This document shows, one piece after another, positions 32,193 to 63,925 of a DNA stretch of 64,000 nucleotides; the stretch's first letter is position 1, and every line of letters begins with the position of its first letter. Both the position numbers and the translations under genes were made by a program. The notes below the pieces were generated by a model, which saw only the letters and a program-made list of their open reading frames with translations, searched no databases and had not been told where the DNA came from. Location of the stretch: positions 496,746 to 560,745 of the forward strand of contig QLIY01000002.1 of assembly GCA_003260075.1 (NCBI GenBank), read 5' to 3'. This DNA is from Phallusia mammillata (taxonomy: Eukaryota; Chordata; Ascidiacea; Phlebobranchia; Ascidiidae).

Positions 32193-32388
32193 TATTAAGT
32201 TAAGTGTCCCAACTGATTGCTGTGTTTTGGATAAGAACTTCTCGTAAACAACTGAACGATTCCTATTCGTCTTTCTGTTTTCTTCAAACGAATTAACTTG
32301 AAATGCATAACTTAACTGTTTTGGCATTGCATTGTATGTAACAAAGCGAATGTTGTGTGCTTTTCTGAGATATGGATTCATCCACTTG
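32193..32388 (-). other. Possible orphan coding exon
   Basis: An open frame (KWMNPYLRKAHNIRFVTYN ... SVGTLN) is preceded by a good acceptor (TTTCTGTTTTAG) and followed by a GTAAAG donor. The composition looks protein-like, but I recognise no family. It lies upstream of the galactosyltransferase-fusion gene on the same strand and next to a long C-run, so it could be a displaced exon, an alternative first-exon region or chance. Confidence 0.25.
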
Positions 32389-32431
32389 CTAAAACAGAAA
32401 TACTTTGTGATAATGAACATAACCCATGTGC

Positions 32432-32432
<1 letters not shown>

Positions 32433-32506
<74 letters not shown>
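32433..32506. repeat. 74-base C-run
   Basis: Pure C tract that generates spurious poly-Pro and poly-Gly frames in both directions. No clear duplicate flank seen. Confidence 0.95.
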
Positions 32507-32522
32507 TTTTGGTCAAAAAAAT

Positions 32523-32718
32523 GTCGTCGCGAGTGGGCGATAAAGAAATGGCATCTTTTAAAGCGGGATGTGGTTATGGTCAGGTGGTTGAATTAAGAAT
32601 GAAGTCAGCGGTTCCTTTGTCGTTCTCTTCGATAGCTGAAATTGTTAAAGTGGGTTACGCTTACTTGGCAAGTTGGCATGAGCACAAGATGAAAGGGTCG
32701 GTTGATTTTGACGTTTGA
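32523..32718 (+). other. Short open frame of uncertain status
   Basis: 65 codons beginning MSSRVGDKEMASFKAG and ending VDFDV, directly after the 74-base C-run. I recognise no family. The sequence before it is lost in the C-run, so it could be the tail of an exon or chance. Confidence 0.2.
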
Positions 32719-33961
32719 AAACCGTGAGGTCAGCCAGTTGCAGCTTGAGTAACTAACTAGGACCTATAATGCTTATGTGAGTTGTTACATTTATTTATTC
32801 AAAGGTGCTTGAAGAATACAGTATAAAGTGTATATAGCCGTTTAGAGTGTATTTCGTTCTCTGTGTGAGATTATTTCTGACTTGCTTTTAATCAGTAAAC
32901 TGTATTAAACTACTGCCAGTTTTGTTTACAAGTTAAAATACAAAGAAAAGTTTGGAAGAAAAATAGATATAAAATAAAACTTTCATCCAACTTAAGTAAA
33001 TACAAATATGATAAAAGTTAGAGGGACTGTTTGCAGTTGTCCTTTTTTAAAGATCCATTTGGAAAGTTTTATACTTTTATTATAATTTTAAGACATTTGG
33101 ACAAGACATGCTTATCCTATAGTGTAATCAGGAATAGGTATTATAATATTCTTAGCTTTCATACAATACTATTTTCTTCTTTGTAGTGTATAATTTTTAA
33201 AAGACATTTGCAAATACTTGTGTAAAGTTGTTATTATTTTTACATACTTGTAGCTTTTGGTACATCATGGTATGTTATGATTTGTGAAACAACCTATGGT
33301 ATTAAAATAAACATTTTATTTAAATTAAATGATAAAGGTTGAAATCAACTTATATGCAGAAAACATATGTGTTGTGTTTTGTAGTTGTTCATCAAATGTA
33401 TTTGATGCTGGCTATTCGAGTACTATATGTAATATGCCAGTAATAAAGGCATATATCACACCTTAAGTGCATCATGTCTTTCAAGCTAGCTTATATACAT
33501 TAATTTCTATTGTTAAATTGTGATTCATGGGGCGCATTGAAGGAACAGTGATTAAATCCAGTGATGTCAGTGGTAAAATGGTTTATATTGGATGTATGTA
33601 CCAACCAACACAAATAATTATCACCTAGGCAAGTTAATTCTTGGCTGCACCAAAACTTGAGTATGGCTGATGTTTTCTTGTGCTGTGTACATACCCTATA
33701 GCTATGTCTGCTTGAGCAATAATTATATCCAGTGCTTATGGTTTTGTAAAAGCACTGAAGTTCACTGTCTTAATTATATGTTGGTGCTCTTGAGAATGGC
33801 ATAGGACATAGTTGTCTCTTGACATCATTTTGCTATTGGCTTTGTAGCTTCCATGGGTACCTTACATATTTGTCATCATCTCTTCACAAGACCGTTTGAA
33901 ATTGTCTAACCATTTCCAAGGACACATACTGAAACTGTATTTTAAACAAAGGAGTATGACT

Positions 33962-34267
33962 TATATATATATATATATATCTGTCAACACTGTGGGAGTT
34001 TGTGTTTAAAAATTAGTACAAACAAATAGTAGTATGACTTGGACTGACATTGATAGCTTGGGTAGCAATAAATATATCATTTTAGCCGCAAGATTGTTGC
34101 AATATCAATGCCCCCCCCCCCATATATATATATATATCTGTCAACACTGTGGGAGTTTGTATTTAAAAATTAGAACAAACAAATAGTAGTATGACTTAGA
34201 CTGACATTGATAGCTTGGGTAGCAATAAATATATCATTTTAGCCACAAGATTGTTGCAATATCAATG
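33962..34267. repeat. Duplicated block with (AT)n microsatellite around a C-run
   Basis: 33962-34110 and 34122-34267 both start with an ATATAT tract followed by CTGTCAACACTGTGGGAG. They differ by a few bases and are joined by eleven C (34111-34121). Confidence 0.88.
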
Positions 34268-35530
34268 CAAAAAAAACGTCATGTGTACATGAGGTGACTG
34301 GTATAGCGTTGTAACCATTCATGGAACGTTGTTTTTCGGCGCCATTGACATGTGCCCATATAAACCTGCCAGTTGCTAAACAATTCCTAGTAGAAGCCAA
34401 GCGGCTTACAATTCGCATTTTAACGTAGCTTTATGACGCAGATGCTTTGGCAAAATCCTCGCCGAATCGAACGCCTTCTGGTCGACGGGTCGGGATTATC
34501 GTGACGGATTTAGTTTCACAGCTGACTGTGGCTGCGTCAATTAGCGCCTAAAGAGATGCTTCTCCTCTGACATTCCCGAGCCTTTTCTGCCGGAGTGCCG
34601 GTGTATTCCAGGGGTGTGTTGGCTTTAATACCTCGAGCTTCAGCGTAATTTCGGACCGAGACAGATGCGTCTGAATCGTTTGTTTACGCGAACGTTTACA
34701 TCCCGCGTTCCACCTGAGTCCTTGCCCAATGGCTGTGAGAGGAAATAGAGCTTGTTAATCCTGTGTAATTTTCACTTAGGTCATTGTTTCTCGGGCGTCT
34801 CCGATGGACAGTCGGCACGAGCAATCCATTAAACAAGGTAGACGTTTAGTGCGAGAGCTACAATTTGTACAGGAAACCCACTATCAACGTTTACCAGAAC
34901 GAACTTATAGAGTACATTTGAGTTAGTTTCGAATGTTAGTGCGGTATCCGCTTGTCACGCATAAACTGTCTTACAGCGGGCCTACTGCCGCACGTCCAGG
35001 CAAGAAAAAAACCTTTGTGATCGTTTTCATGCATCGCTGCGTTTCTCTTGTATAATATTACAGTGGCAGTGATGGGCAATTGTGGCGCGACGTTGGCAAC
35101 CGCAAGGCGAAATAGAATTCGGACAGCTTTGTTATATCGAGTGCGCCGCAATTTGAAGACATCTGAAAAGGCGTCACCTTTATTTTTGCTGCTTTGTTAG
35201 GCGTGTTTTTCTAAAGTGTTCTGAGATCCGCTTTTGAATAGACTAGAAGCCAATTTGCTTTTCACGAATTTTGTTTTGTTGCAGATATCGGTTGGACGTG
35301 TTATTTTTAAGTTTCACCCAGCACTGTTTTTTTTATAAAATTTTAAAAGTTGTCATGTACTGAAGAGTTTACTGCACAGCTATGTGTGAATATCTCTACA
35401 GCAACACTTTGGCAATTATTGAAATTAGCCAGGTGGGAATATAAGTCTTGTTTTAATTCTTTGTTTTTAATTCTCGACTGTTAATGCAAAACTTTGTGTT
35501 TTAAAATTTTATTTGATCTCATGTGATTAA

Positions 35531-55326
<19,796 letters not shown>

Positions 55327-57071
55327 ACAACGGCATCGTCCTGGTATTAAGTGGCTTTATGTGCCATTCGCGTAAATTTCGGTGCCCTTATAAACCTATT
55401 TTTCTACACTGTCGCGGGGCGATTCACAGCAGAAAAGCAATTACTTTTTGTACCATTGAGACAACCCCAATCGACTGTAACTTTGTTATGCAATTGACAA
55501 GCCTTGTACTTAAATCTTTTGTACCTTTCCATGTGTGAATTAACGCTTTCGTTTTTTTCTCTTTGTTTCGATGTAAAATATCTGCTGTTCGTTTTATCAA
55601 CCGAGATCTGTCAGTTCCTTGTTTATTAATCGTGTGCGCCCATGAAAAAGAGCCAGAACCTCATGTCACAACAATCACCTGTGTACGATACTATACGCTG
55701 CATGAAAAGGTACAAAAACATATGGTAATCTTTGCCATCTATCGATCAAGCTTCCTGCAATGACCAGCAAGAAATGTGCAACCGACAGCAGCGCATTTTT
55801 TGCGTGAAGCTTTTAACTCTATTTCTACGTCGATCATGGTTGCTATCCAACTGAGCTTTCCACTGTCCGACGTCGAGCAGTTTTTTTCCTATGGTGGCAT
55901 TTTTGTTGTTTCAAATGAAATTGTGTAATGCTGAAATTGACTTGCTGCGGCATGTGCGATTTCGTTGCTTGAGTTACATCGTGATCAGTGTTGCAGCAAT
56001 TGAATAAAGTATGGTCCGTTGGTCCTAAATGTAAATTAGCGTTGCTTTCATGATAAACAGTTCAAAAACCTCAGCTTAATGGAATATTGTCTTAGCGGAA
56101 CAAAGTAAAACAGGAAATTAGAAAATTTAATTTTCGGTCTGTCGGCTAATTAAGCTTTACTTCTAAGGTTTTTAAATTACTTTACGAAAAAAAAACCGTA
56201 CAAAACTTCTCCGATAATAATCATAGAAAACCCATGCTGCAATATTTTTGCGAAATCTCTTGCTGGTAAACAGCCCTTAACAGTTCTGTGGGTTCAATTT
56301 ACGGAACCTCGACCATATTGTTTCTATTTCTGTAAGTTATAACTATATTGTTTCTGACATGAATACGACTTTGGTAAAAAAAGTTGCCATTTTTGAGCTA
56401 TTGTTCCCGGCTAATGCGGATTTAAAGGCCGAATAATCTGGTTTAATGGTTTACGTAAGTGCTTGTTCAAGCGTAAAGAGGGAAAACGCGAACTGTTCTG
56501 TTGATTCTTTATGTTGTAAATAAATACCGCTAAGAGATAGCCCGTGGTCTGTTTTTATCATTTTTATACAACTGAGTAACTGTATGCATAAGCCCAGCGA
56601 TTAATTTGTAAACGGTTTGAAAAAGTTTCTGATTTGACCATTACTAAAGTTAAGGCTGCCGACTGATCCGATTTCAGTAAGCGTGTTTCATAAAATATTT
56701 TCCGATTGGCTCATTTGTTTTCGTTAAACAGCTGGCAAACTTTTAACACCCGTAGTATTTAACAAATTGGGAAATTTATTAATGGGGAAGCTTTACTTGG
56801 GGGAAAGTCGATGTCAGAAAGCTTGGGTGGACTTGCACTTTTTTGCCCTTAAACATTGTCTATTTTTAATGTGTTCGATTTTGTAAAAAACAATTGCCTA
56901 TAAATTGCTGTACTTCACCATTTCACAAAATTATTTTCTGTGACAAAACTATTTAGGCCTCTTTGCATCCAACTTTATCAAAACAACTTTGTCATTGTTG
57001 ACATTGTTGTTAGACCTGTTTTGGATTTTTTTTAATGGTTTGGGTTGAGTTTTCTGAAGATTGAGATCATC
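55327..57071. other. PARD3 3' UTR and intergenic region
   Basis: The first ~700 bases are likely PARD3 3' UTR, ending after AATAAA at 56003-56008. The rest is AT-rich with no coding feature and should contain the promoter of the BTB zinc-finger gene. No C-runs or duplications here. Confidence 0.55.
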
Positions 57072-59215
57072 ATGTCTAGTCATGCAGACCTTTTGTCGAA
57101 AAGATTGAGGCAACAGGTTGATCAAGGTATGGTGGTTTGGTAAGGTATATCCATCATTTATATTTTACAACTGTTTCTTGTTTTAAAGTTGTTTGCAAAC
57201 TAGCTGTTAAATTTGGCAGTCCACCAATCAAATCCAAGTAACTGAAGCACCATAATGGCATGTTTGCTGACCAATAGCAGTAACAATTCAAATCTTGTTT
57301 CACTTTTTATTACCATTTGCAGGAAAGTATTGTGACATCGAAATCTTTGTTGAGGACCAGCAGTTTTTTGGTCACAAATGCATTCTGGCTGCTCTCAGTC
57401 CTATGTTGGAGAAAAAAATTGAAACTGCAGAAAAAGACTACTATGACCAGATTGTTCCACACAAGTCGAAAATTGAACTGTCTGGCATTTCTGCCACTGG
57501 CTTCAGTTTATTATTTGAATACATGTACACTGGAGATTTAAATGTAATTATATATATCATTTAGTATGTTTAGTAAAAGTAGTGATGATCAATTATGTTG
57601 GTTTGCAGATAAACGATGAAAATGCCAATGATGTTACAATAGCAGCTATGATATTGGAAGTTCAACCAGCAATCCAACAATGTGTTGAATACAAGCAAAA
57701 CAAATTTGTTGCCAACAGTTTGCCTGTCAACAGACCTTTAAGGTATTTTACAAAATATTACAATATTGCATCGATGGAGAATTTAATGCTGTATTTTTTA
57801 TGGTAGTTTGTTCCATGATATGGTTTAAACTTCAGTTTGACCTTTTTCATGCAGCATTGCCCTTTGCCAATGAATCAACACACCAAAATTCCACAAGCAT
57901 TGGATAACCAGTTGCTAAAATGATAAAATACTGTTTAATGAATTAACTAAACCATTTTGCAGACCAACCATTATGGATGTTCCTTCAAGCCAGCCTGAGC
58001 CGCATCGTGTTGGAACTAGTCAAGACATCCAAATTGCAAGTATTGTGTCAGAACACCCATCAGTGGTGGAACACCCATCAGTGGTAGAACAACCATCAGT
58101 GGTGGAACAACCATCAGTGTCAATGCCAAAAATGGAGGTAGCAGAACCAACTTCACCAAATGAGAACTTTCCATCCACTTCCAGTGCACCAGACATTTTT
58201 GACAATCATTGCTCTGAGTTTGGGTCCTTTCCAAGCATTTTGCAGTCCTTTGAAGCAATGAAAAATAACCCAATGGCTCTTCCTACTCTGTTATCCCTTA
58301 ACCAAGGACAACCGAACATGTTGCATGCAACAAGTTCAGAAAGTACACCAGCTGCCCGCGAGTTAGTTCAACCCCTGTTTCAAAGTGATGATATGTACAC
58401 AGGTAACATATTTTTGTTTGTCTTTTTGTATGTTGCCCCCCCCCCCGTTAGTTCAACCCCTGTTTCAAAGTGATGATATGTACACAGGTAACATCTTTTT
58501 GTTTGTCTTTTTGTATGTTGCCTAAAGTTAACTGACTGAGTCAATTGAGTCAACATTTATTTAATTTACCCAAGGCATTTCCACAAATTTCAAAAGAGAG
58601 GTACAACATTTTGATTTGGGAATTTCCCTAATGATGCTCTATGACAGTGTGGTGCAACTGCAGGCCTGCGGGCCAATTGTGGATAGATAATTTTGTTGGC
58701 CTGCAAAAGATCAAAGTTTTAATGACAACTATCATTTTTGTTTTCAATGTATTCAAATGTGATAATAAACATCACAAAACGCTGCAAAATATCCTATTGT
58801 GACGCATTACAAGGCATTGTTACGTGTAATAAAGGGTTCTTCATCAACAAACCGGGCATTTTGGTTCTGCGTCAACAAACTCGGGCATTTTTGCGCCAGA
58901 ATGGAAACTGAATGTTTTTAACGGCCGCTACTAGGTATATACCCATAAAAGATAACAATGAAACTATATGTTGAGTGAAAACGGAGTATAGTCATCCTGG
59001 TGTTTGTGCCAGAAAAAAGTTTTACTTGCAAAATTTTAGACCTTGGCCTGCGGACTAAGTTAACGATTTTTATTGGCCCGCAACAAAAAATGTTGGACCA
59101 CACTGCTCTATGACATCATTACTTCTGCTTTGGGAAATTTAGCTAAATGTTCTAGGCTGCACACAAATATTTAATTTAAGTGTCTAACAAGTAGCAGTTA
59201 AGTAACCTATTTCGT

Positions 59216-59264
<49 letters not shown>

Positions 59265-60894
59265 TAAATTGGTAAATATCGTATAGAATATATAAAATGG
59301 AAGTATATCAGGAAGCCACTTTTCTAGTAGTAAAGGTGTAGCTGCAGCGCGTCTACCATCCCTCCACTAATTGTACCCTTAACTTTGTCGTGCTTTACGT
59401 TTTGCAGCTATTTCCGGCCTGGTTGATATTTTAGCACAATTGTGCCACTACGATTTTGCCCGGCGAAATAAACTCAACTATAATCAACCAGAATTGTATG
59501 CAGGACCAAAGTGCAAGCCCGGTCCTTGCAACTTTGCTAAGGCGAGCAACATCAGCATCTGTTATCCATTTGCCTTTTGACCAAAAAAATATGATTTGGG
59601 CAATATACCAAAATTTACCTCATGTCATGCTTGCTTACATTAACCTTGCTGCTTAGTATTTCAATAAAGTTCAAATTTGTTTGCAGAGGAAACTGATGAC
59701 AATGGAGACCAAATATGGAGGTGTAAAATGTGCAATAAGTTATTTCGAAAGCTTTCCTACTTGAAATATGTTCACATTCGACTTCATAATGGAAATCGAC
59801 CATTTGCTTGCAATTTATGTGGAAAGCAATTTGCTACAAAAGGCAATCTACTTCAACATCACAAAGTTCATCTTGCAAAGTAAAGCGTACATTGTTACGT
59901 TTACATCTCTTGTAAAGAAGTAATTAGTATTTAACAAAAAACTTTTGCAAATTGTATAAATAGTTGTTAAAATTTAAAGTAAAATTCCGAACTGTTACAG
60001 CTAAATTAGCCTTTCCAACTAACCTAAACTGCTGAAACTAAAGCAAAGTAAGAAATTGAAAGTATTGGACTCCCATATATTTTTTTTAGATCTGACCAAT
60101 TAAAATGGGGACAAATCCTAAAAATGAAAAAGCAGCCCACCATGTATTCAACATGTTTACCCAAGTAACCTAAGTAATTTTTTCTGCAGAAATGGGATTC
60201 TTCCACACAAGTGTAAACATTGCAAAAGGGCATTTGCATTAAAAGGAAATTGTCAGAAGCATGAGAAGACGCATACTAAACCATACCGCTGTGAATATTG
60301 TCCACGCACATTTGCTTTAAAGTAAGTTTTACATCATCAGGCAATGTGTAGTATCTGAAACTAAAACATACAAAATAAACCAGACCTGTACTGTTCAGAA
60401 TTCAGACATGATTCGTCATTTATATATGTAGGAAAGAAAAAATGTCGCATAACCCCCCCCCCTAAACCAGACCTGTACTGTTCAGAATTCAGACATGATT
60501 CGTCATTTATGTAGGAAAGAAAAAATGTCGCATATTGATATGCTCTTTTTTAACACTTTTTTCTGTACTTCGCTCCAGCCAAAATGTCATACTTTGCTCC
60601 AGCCAATATGTTAGTAACCTTGTCAGTAAATAGCTAGGTTGAATCTGACAAAGTTTACAGGTTTCAAGAAGTGCATAAATTTTTAGATGTAACTAGCAAA
60701 TAGATACTTGTGTCAAATAATACATTCAATACTTTTGTGACAGGAATGATTGTGTGCAGCACCATCAGAAACATCACGCAGGCAGTGACACAACCACTCT
60801 TGGTCTCAAGTGCGAGAAGTGTTTAAGTCTGTTTCCTCAGCGCTTTGGCAAAGAATACATGAATCACCATTGTCCCCATCCAAAGCTTAGCTAA
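57072..60894 (+). CDS. BTB/POZ and C2H2 zinc-finger protein
   Basis: Probable DNA-binding transcription factor, nuclear. Seven exons in phase, 441 residues: 57072-57126, 57323-57543, 57609-57742, 57963-58402, 59687-59879, 60190-60321, 60744-60894. The BTB domain (~1-120) shows the typical [31 protein letters not shown] and [14 protein letters not shown] disordered linker (~140-280) begins with four tandem 6-residue units (EHPSVV-like). About five zinc fingers follow: [52 protein letters not shown] and an atypical [13 protein letters not shown]. The family (ZBTB) usually represses transcription through BTB dimers; the orthologue cannot be named. A naive read of exon 5 stops at 59883; the GTAAAG donor and matching phase show the frame continues. 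Confidence 0.88.
58051..58122 (+). repeat. 18-bp coding tandem repeat, four units
   Basis: Four consecutive 18-base units (GAACACCCATCAGTGGTG and variants) encode E-H/Q-P-S-V-V/S in the linker of the BTB zinc-finger protein. Units differ by one to three bases. Confidence 0.9.
58364..58522. repeat. Duplicated exon-4 end of the BTB gene around a C-run
   Basis: The segment with GTTAGTTCAACCCCTGTTTC occurs before and after the C-run at 58436-58446. The first copy continues the exon to its donor at 58402; the second is a truncated duplicate. Confidence 0.88.
58645..59105. mobile_element. Non-autonomous hAT-type element, 461 bp
   Basis: Ends CAGTGTGGTGCAACTG ... TGTTGGACCACACTG are imperfect inverted repeats, flanked by the exact 8-bp duplication CTCTATGA (58637-58644 and 59106-59113). 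Subterminal GGCCTGCGG motifs appear at both ends. No transposase frame. It lies in intron 4 of the BTB zinc-finger gene. Confidence 0.87.
59217..59263. repeat. 47-base C-run
   Basis: Pure C tract in intron 4 of the BTB zinc-finger gene. No clear duplicate flank seen. Confidence 0.95.
60376..60535. repeat. Duplicated intron segment of the BTB gene around a C-run
   Basis: TAAACCAGACCTGTACTGTT begins both copies (about 60376 and 60462), joined by the C-run at 60451-60461. The copies differ by a few bases, including a short TA expansion. Confidence 0.87.
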
Positions 60895-61451
60895 ATGTGG
60901 GGCATTCGCGCATACTATTAATGGTCAAAATATGGTTGCATGAAAGGTGTAGATTTTACTTCCTGTCAACCACAGCTTTTTAAACTTGCCAATTTGATTA
61001 TTGCACATTTTGCTGTAGGAACTGTGTTTGCACACTGTTGTGGGATATTAAATTTTAAATTTTGTCCAACTTTAATCTTAAAAGTATTCTTAATTCACTT
61101 AATTATATATTTTTTGTAACAAAAGCTGTGTCAAGTAATGTTTTATGATACTCTGTCACTTGTTGCCCTTTTCAACGATTTTAAACTGATGAAGCTTTTT
61201 ACCTATATCAAATGTATAAAATCAGCAACCACACATTTTTTTGCTATGTCTGCTTACTAAAAACTTACTGGTGTGCAAATGCTTGTTTTAACGTACTATG
61301 TACTAACAGTGGCAACCCAATCATTTACTACACACATAAAATGGGCACTGATTGAATCAAACAAAGATTTCATCTGCATATAAAAAAGCTACTTCAATAG
61401 CTTAACAGCACAGGAAACACATATGAAGAAATTAAAAGCATAAAAGATAGT
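60895..61451. other. Convergent intergenic region between the BTB and MPPED genes
   Basis: AT-rich with no coding feature; should hold both 3' UTRs. I see no unambiguous AATAAA on either strand. Confidence 0.45.
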
Positions 61452-63925
61452 CTAATGTTGAATAATTGGTCCCATGCCTTCAGCCCCCTCTGGGGTCGGA
61501 AAATCAATGATTACTGGTTTGTTGCATGGATTATGTCGTCGATCCACAATTGTACAGTTGATGTAATTGCATTTTCCATCTGTGGTGTATCCATATGCTG
61601 CAAAATTACCGTCGTTAGGCAAGCTTCCGTTGCACAACATTTTTAAGTGCAGTTAATATTGTCCAAAGTATAGACATGCCATGTGAATTTTAATAAAGTG
61701 CAGTAAAACTGTGGTGTACTATAAAATGGCATTTAGTGTTTATTACAGGATCTTTCCCATAAATAGTAGGCATCTTCTGTCGATGATCACTGATTAAATA
61801 GTGAATTATCTAAGAATATTACTTGGTTTTGGTTTTACTTTTACACCCGTTGTTTGACAGACGACTGATGATGCCCTTACGGGTGAAATATATATCGTTA
61901 AATAACATTTGTTGACTGATTCTGGTTAGGAAGCGCTGTTGCTTCGTCAATTATTCTTGGTGTACTATAAGGGACTTTATAAGGGCATAGCATTTCATTA
62001 GTTTTACATGTAATATAAATTTGAATTCAGATTAAATTTGAAGACTACTTAGTGATTGTTTGAATGCAGGCAACTGAAAATTGTTATATACTTGTTCATG
62101 TAACAAACCTTCATGGATGTGGCCGTACACATGATATTTGGGCTTGATTCTTTGTTGTACAGCATTAGTGAGATCAACATCCCCAACACACATGTCATGC
62201 GGATCCACTGTATCATTGTAACCTATGTTACATATGAACAAAAATCACTTAAATGTGAATGGTTTCTGCTTTCACACACTCATTTCAATGAAGTCTTTCT
62301 CTAACTGGGGTTAGCAACCCCATAAGTGTTTGTCTACACGTTTGAGGGAATTGCAATGCAATTTTACCTGCATCATAAACTTTTCAATGACCCCCTTGTG
62401 ACCTCGCCCCCCCCCCATGAAGTCTTTCTCTAACTGGGGTTAGCAACCCCATAAGTGTTTGTCTTTATGATTTTACGTGCATCATAAACTTTTCAATGAC
62501 CCCCTTGTGACCTCAAGGTCTCTCAGAGGATAATGTAATGTACTACTTATGGTTTGCTGTGCAACAAAAAAGGGGGAGACAGCAACATTACCATTTCATA
62601 GTAAATGCAAGCAGTGACACATAGTGGCAGTCTTCATGTGATTGTAAAGAGCATGACAATTGTTTTGGCTATTTCATTAAGCTATTAAGTGTTTTAAGTT
62701 GGTATTTAGGGCAAACCTGCTGGGGGAGAGTGTGTCAATAAAATGTCTATCCCTTCTGGAATTTTGTTCCAACACTGAAGTAAAGGTTGTCCACGCCTCT
62801 CATTGAAAGCCCATCCACCAAACTCAGGATTCCTAGGGACAAAGCACAAATTTGTTCAACTAACTTATCTAGGTTATACCATTCTTTTGGTAACTTAAAA
62901 AAACAAAACTGAAGATGCATTCTTAAACTGAGATCATATAATCATTAAGCAACCACACACCATGAACAGCCATGAAGCCTTATTCCATTGACAGTAACTT
63001 CAGCGTCGTGTAGGAAAGTACAATTGGACAAAACCTTTGGCCAATCTTTACAAATGTCTTCAGGAATGACATGCAAGAACTTGAATCTGGCAAAGAAACC
63101 AAAATATATTTTTAGTGGAGCTGTCTTATAATTTCTTTGATAAAATGAACATTTGCACAATACTAGGTTTTGTTATCAAATATTGCTGTTTACAGTATAT
63201 TTCAGATCACCACGAAAGCTTAGCCAATTGGTAGGAAGCTTGGCTAGTTCATAAAATTATCTGTTTATTTTTTTAGACACTTACCGGCAATAGGACCCAT
63301 CTGCTTTACTCTTTCTGACATTTGCCATTATCCTTTCATCAAAGGAGAGCTCATGGTTGCCAGCAATCACAATTTTATGTTTATGAGGAAGGGTGGAAAG
63401 CCAGTCATTAAAATCCTCAACTTCCTCAAGTTTTCCCAAATCAGTGAAGTCTCCACAATGGATGAGAACATCTCCTACAAAAATGGGCGTGAAACAAACA
63501 TTAAAAATTACTTTTTTATAATGCTAATACTACATTTACACTACAGAGGTTGACCAGTAAAAACAGCTTTCTTGTCATTGTTTGGGACATGGCCAGCAAT
63601 AGAAAAAAATAACAAATAGAAAGAGTTGTTTACCATCTGGAACACGATGTCGCATCTGTCTGTGCAAGTTGTGAGTGTCAGAAATACAAACAAAGCGTGT
63701 GTATCCCTCTTTCTTCGGGGCATCAAGGGGAATCGGTTCAACTCTAAAAACAAAAGTTCAATCAAATTACTACTCTTAAACCGAAAATTATGTATATACT
63801 TGTCACTGTTAGAAATTGTTGCCAAACTATGATATAACATACTTTTCACAAGGCAATTTGTCATCTCGTCGCATTTTTTCCACAAATGTTTCAGGATCAT
63901 TGTGAAAAACATGTGAATAGTCCAT
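61452..63925 (-). CDS. MPPED1/2: MPPED1/2-like metallophosphoesterase (class III cyclic-nucleotide phosphodiesterase type)
   Basis: Calcineurin-like phosphoesterase. Seven exons in phase: 63843-63925, 63634-63743, 63285-63474, 62961-63086, 62717-62832, 62109-62222, 61452-61597; 294 residues, the length of human MPPED2. The start chosen is MDYSHVFHNDPETF; the frame stays open to the window edge, so an upstream start is possible. Metal-binding motifs in order are CISDTHNLHRQM, LIHCGDFTDLG, KIVIAGNHELSF, LLTHSPPA and YHVYGHIHEG. Unlike mammalian MPPED2, which has Gly in place of the first His of GHIH, this protein keeps the His, suggesting full two-metal activity. A duplicated intron block (62286-62406 and 62417-62520) lies inside. 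Confidence 0.9.
61865..61888 (+). ncRNA. Hammerhead-core-like motif (candidate only)
   Basis: CTGATGA, a T, GCCC-TTAC-GGGT hairpin, then GAAA: the conserved strands of a hammerhead ribozyme around a short stem II. I cannot draw convincing stems I and III, and the T before the stem is non-canonical, so activity is doubtful. Confidence 0.2.
62286..62520. repeat. Duplicated MPPED intron segment around a C-run
   Basis: ATGAAGTCTTTCTCTAACTG begins both copies (about 62287 and 62417), joined by ten C (62407-62416). The second copy lacks about 30 bases present in the first. Confidence 0.88.

Noticed and set aside
34936-35151. 71-codon minus-strand frame upstream of PARD3
   Set aside because: No family features; probably upstream or 5' untranslated sequence of PARD3.
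59456-59656. 66-codon plus-strand frame in intron 4 of the BTB gene
   Set aside because: No acceptor or donor in phase with neighbouring exons and no recognisable motif.
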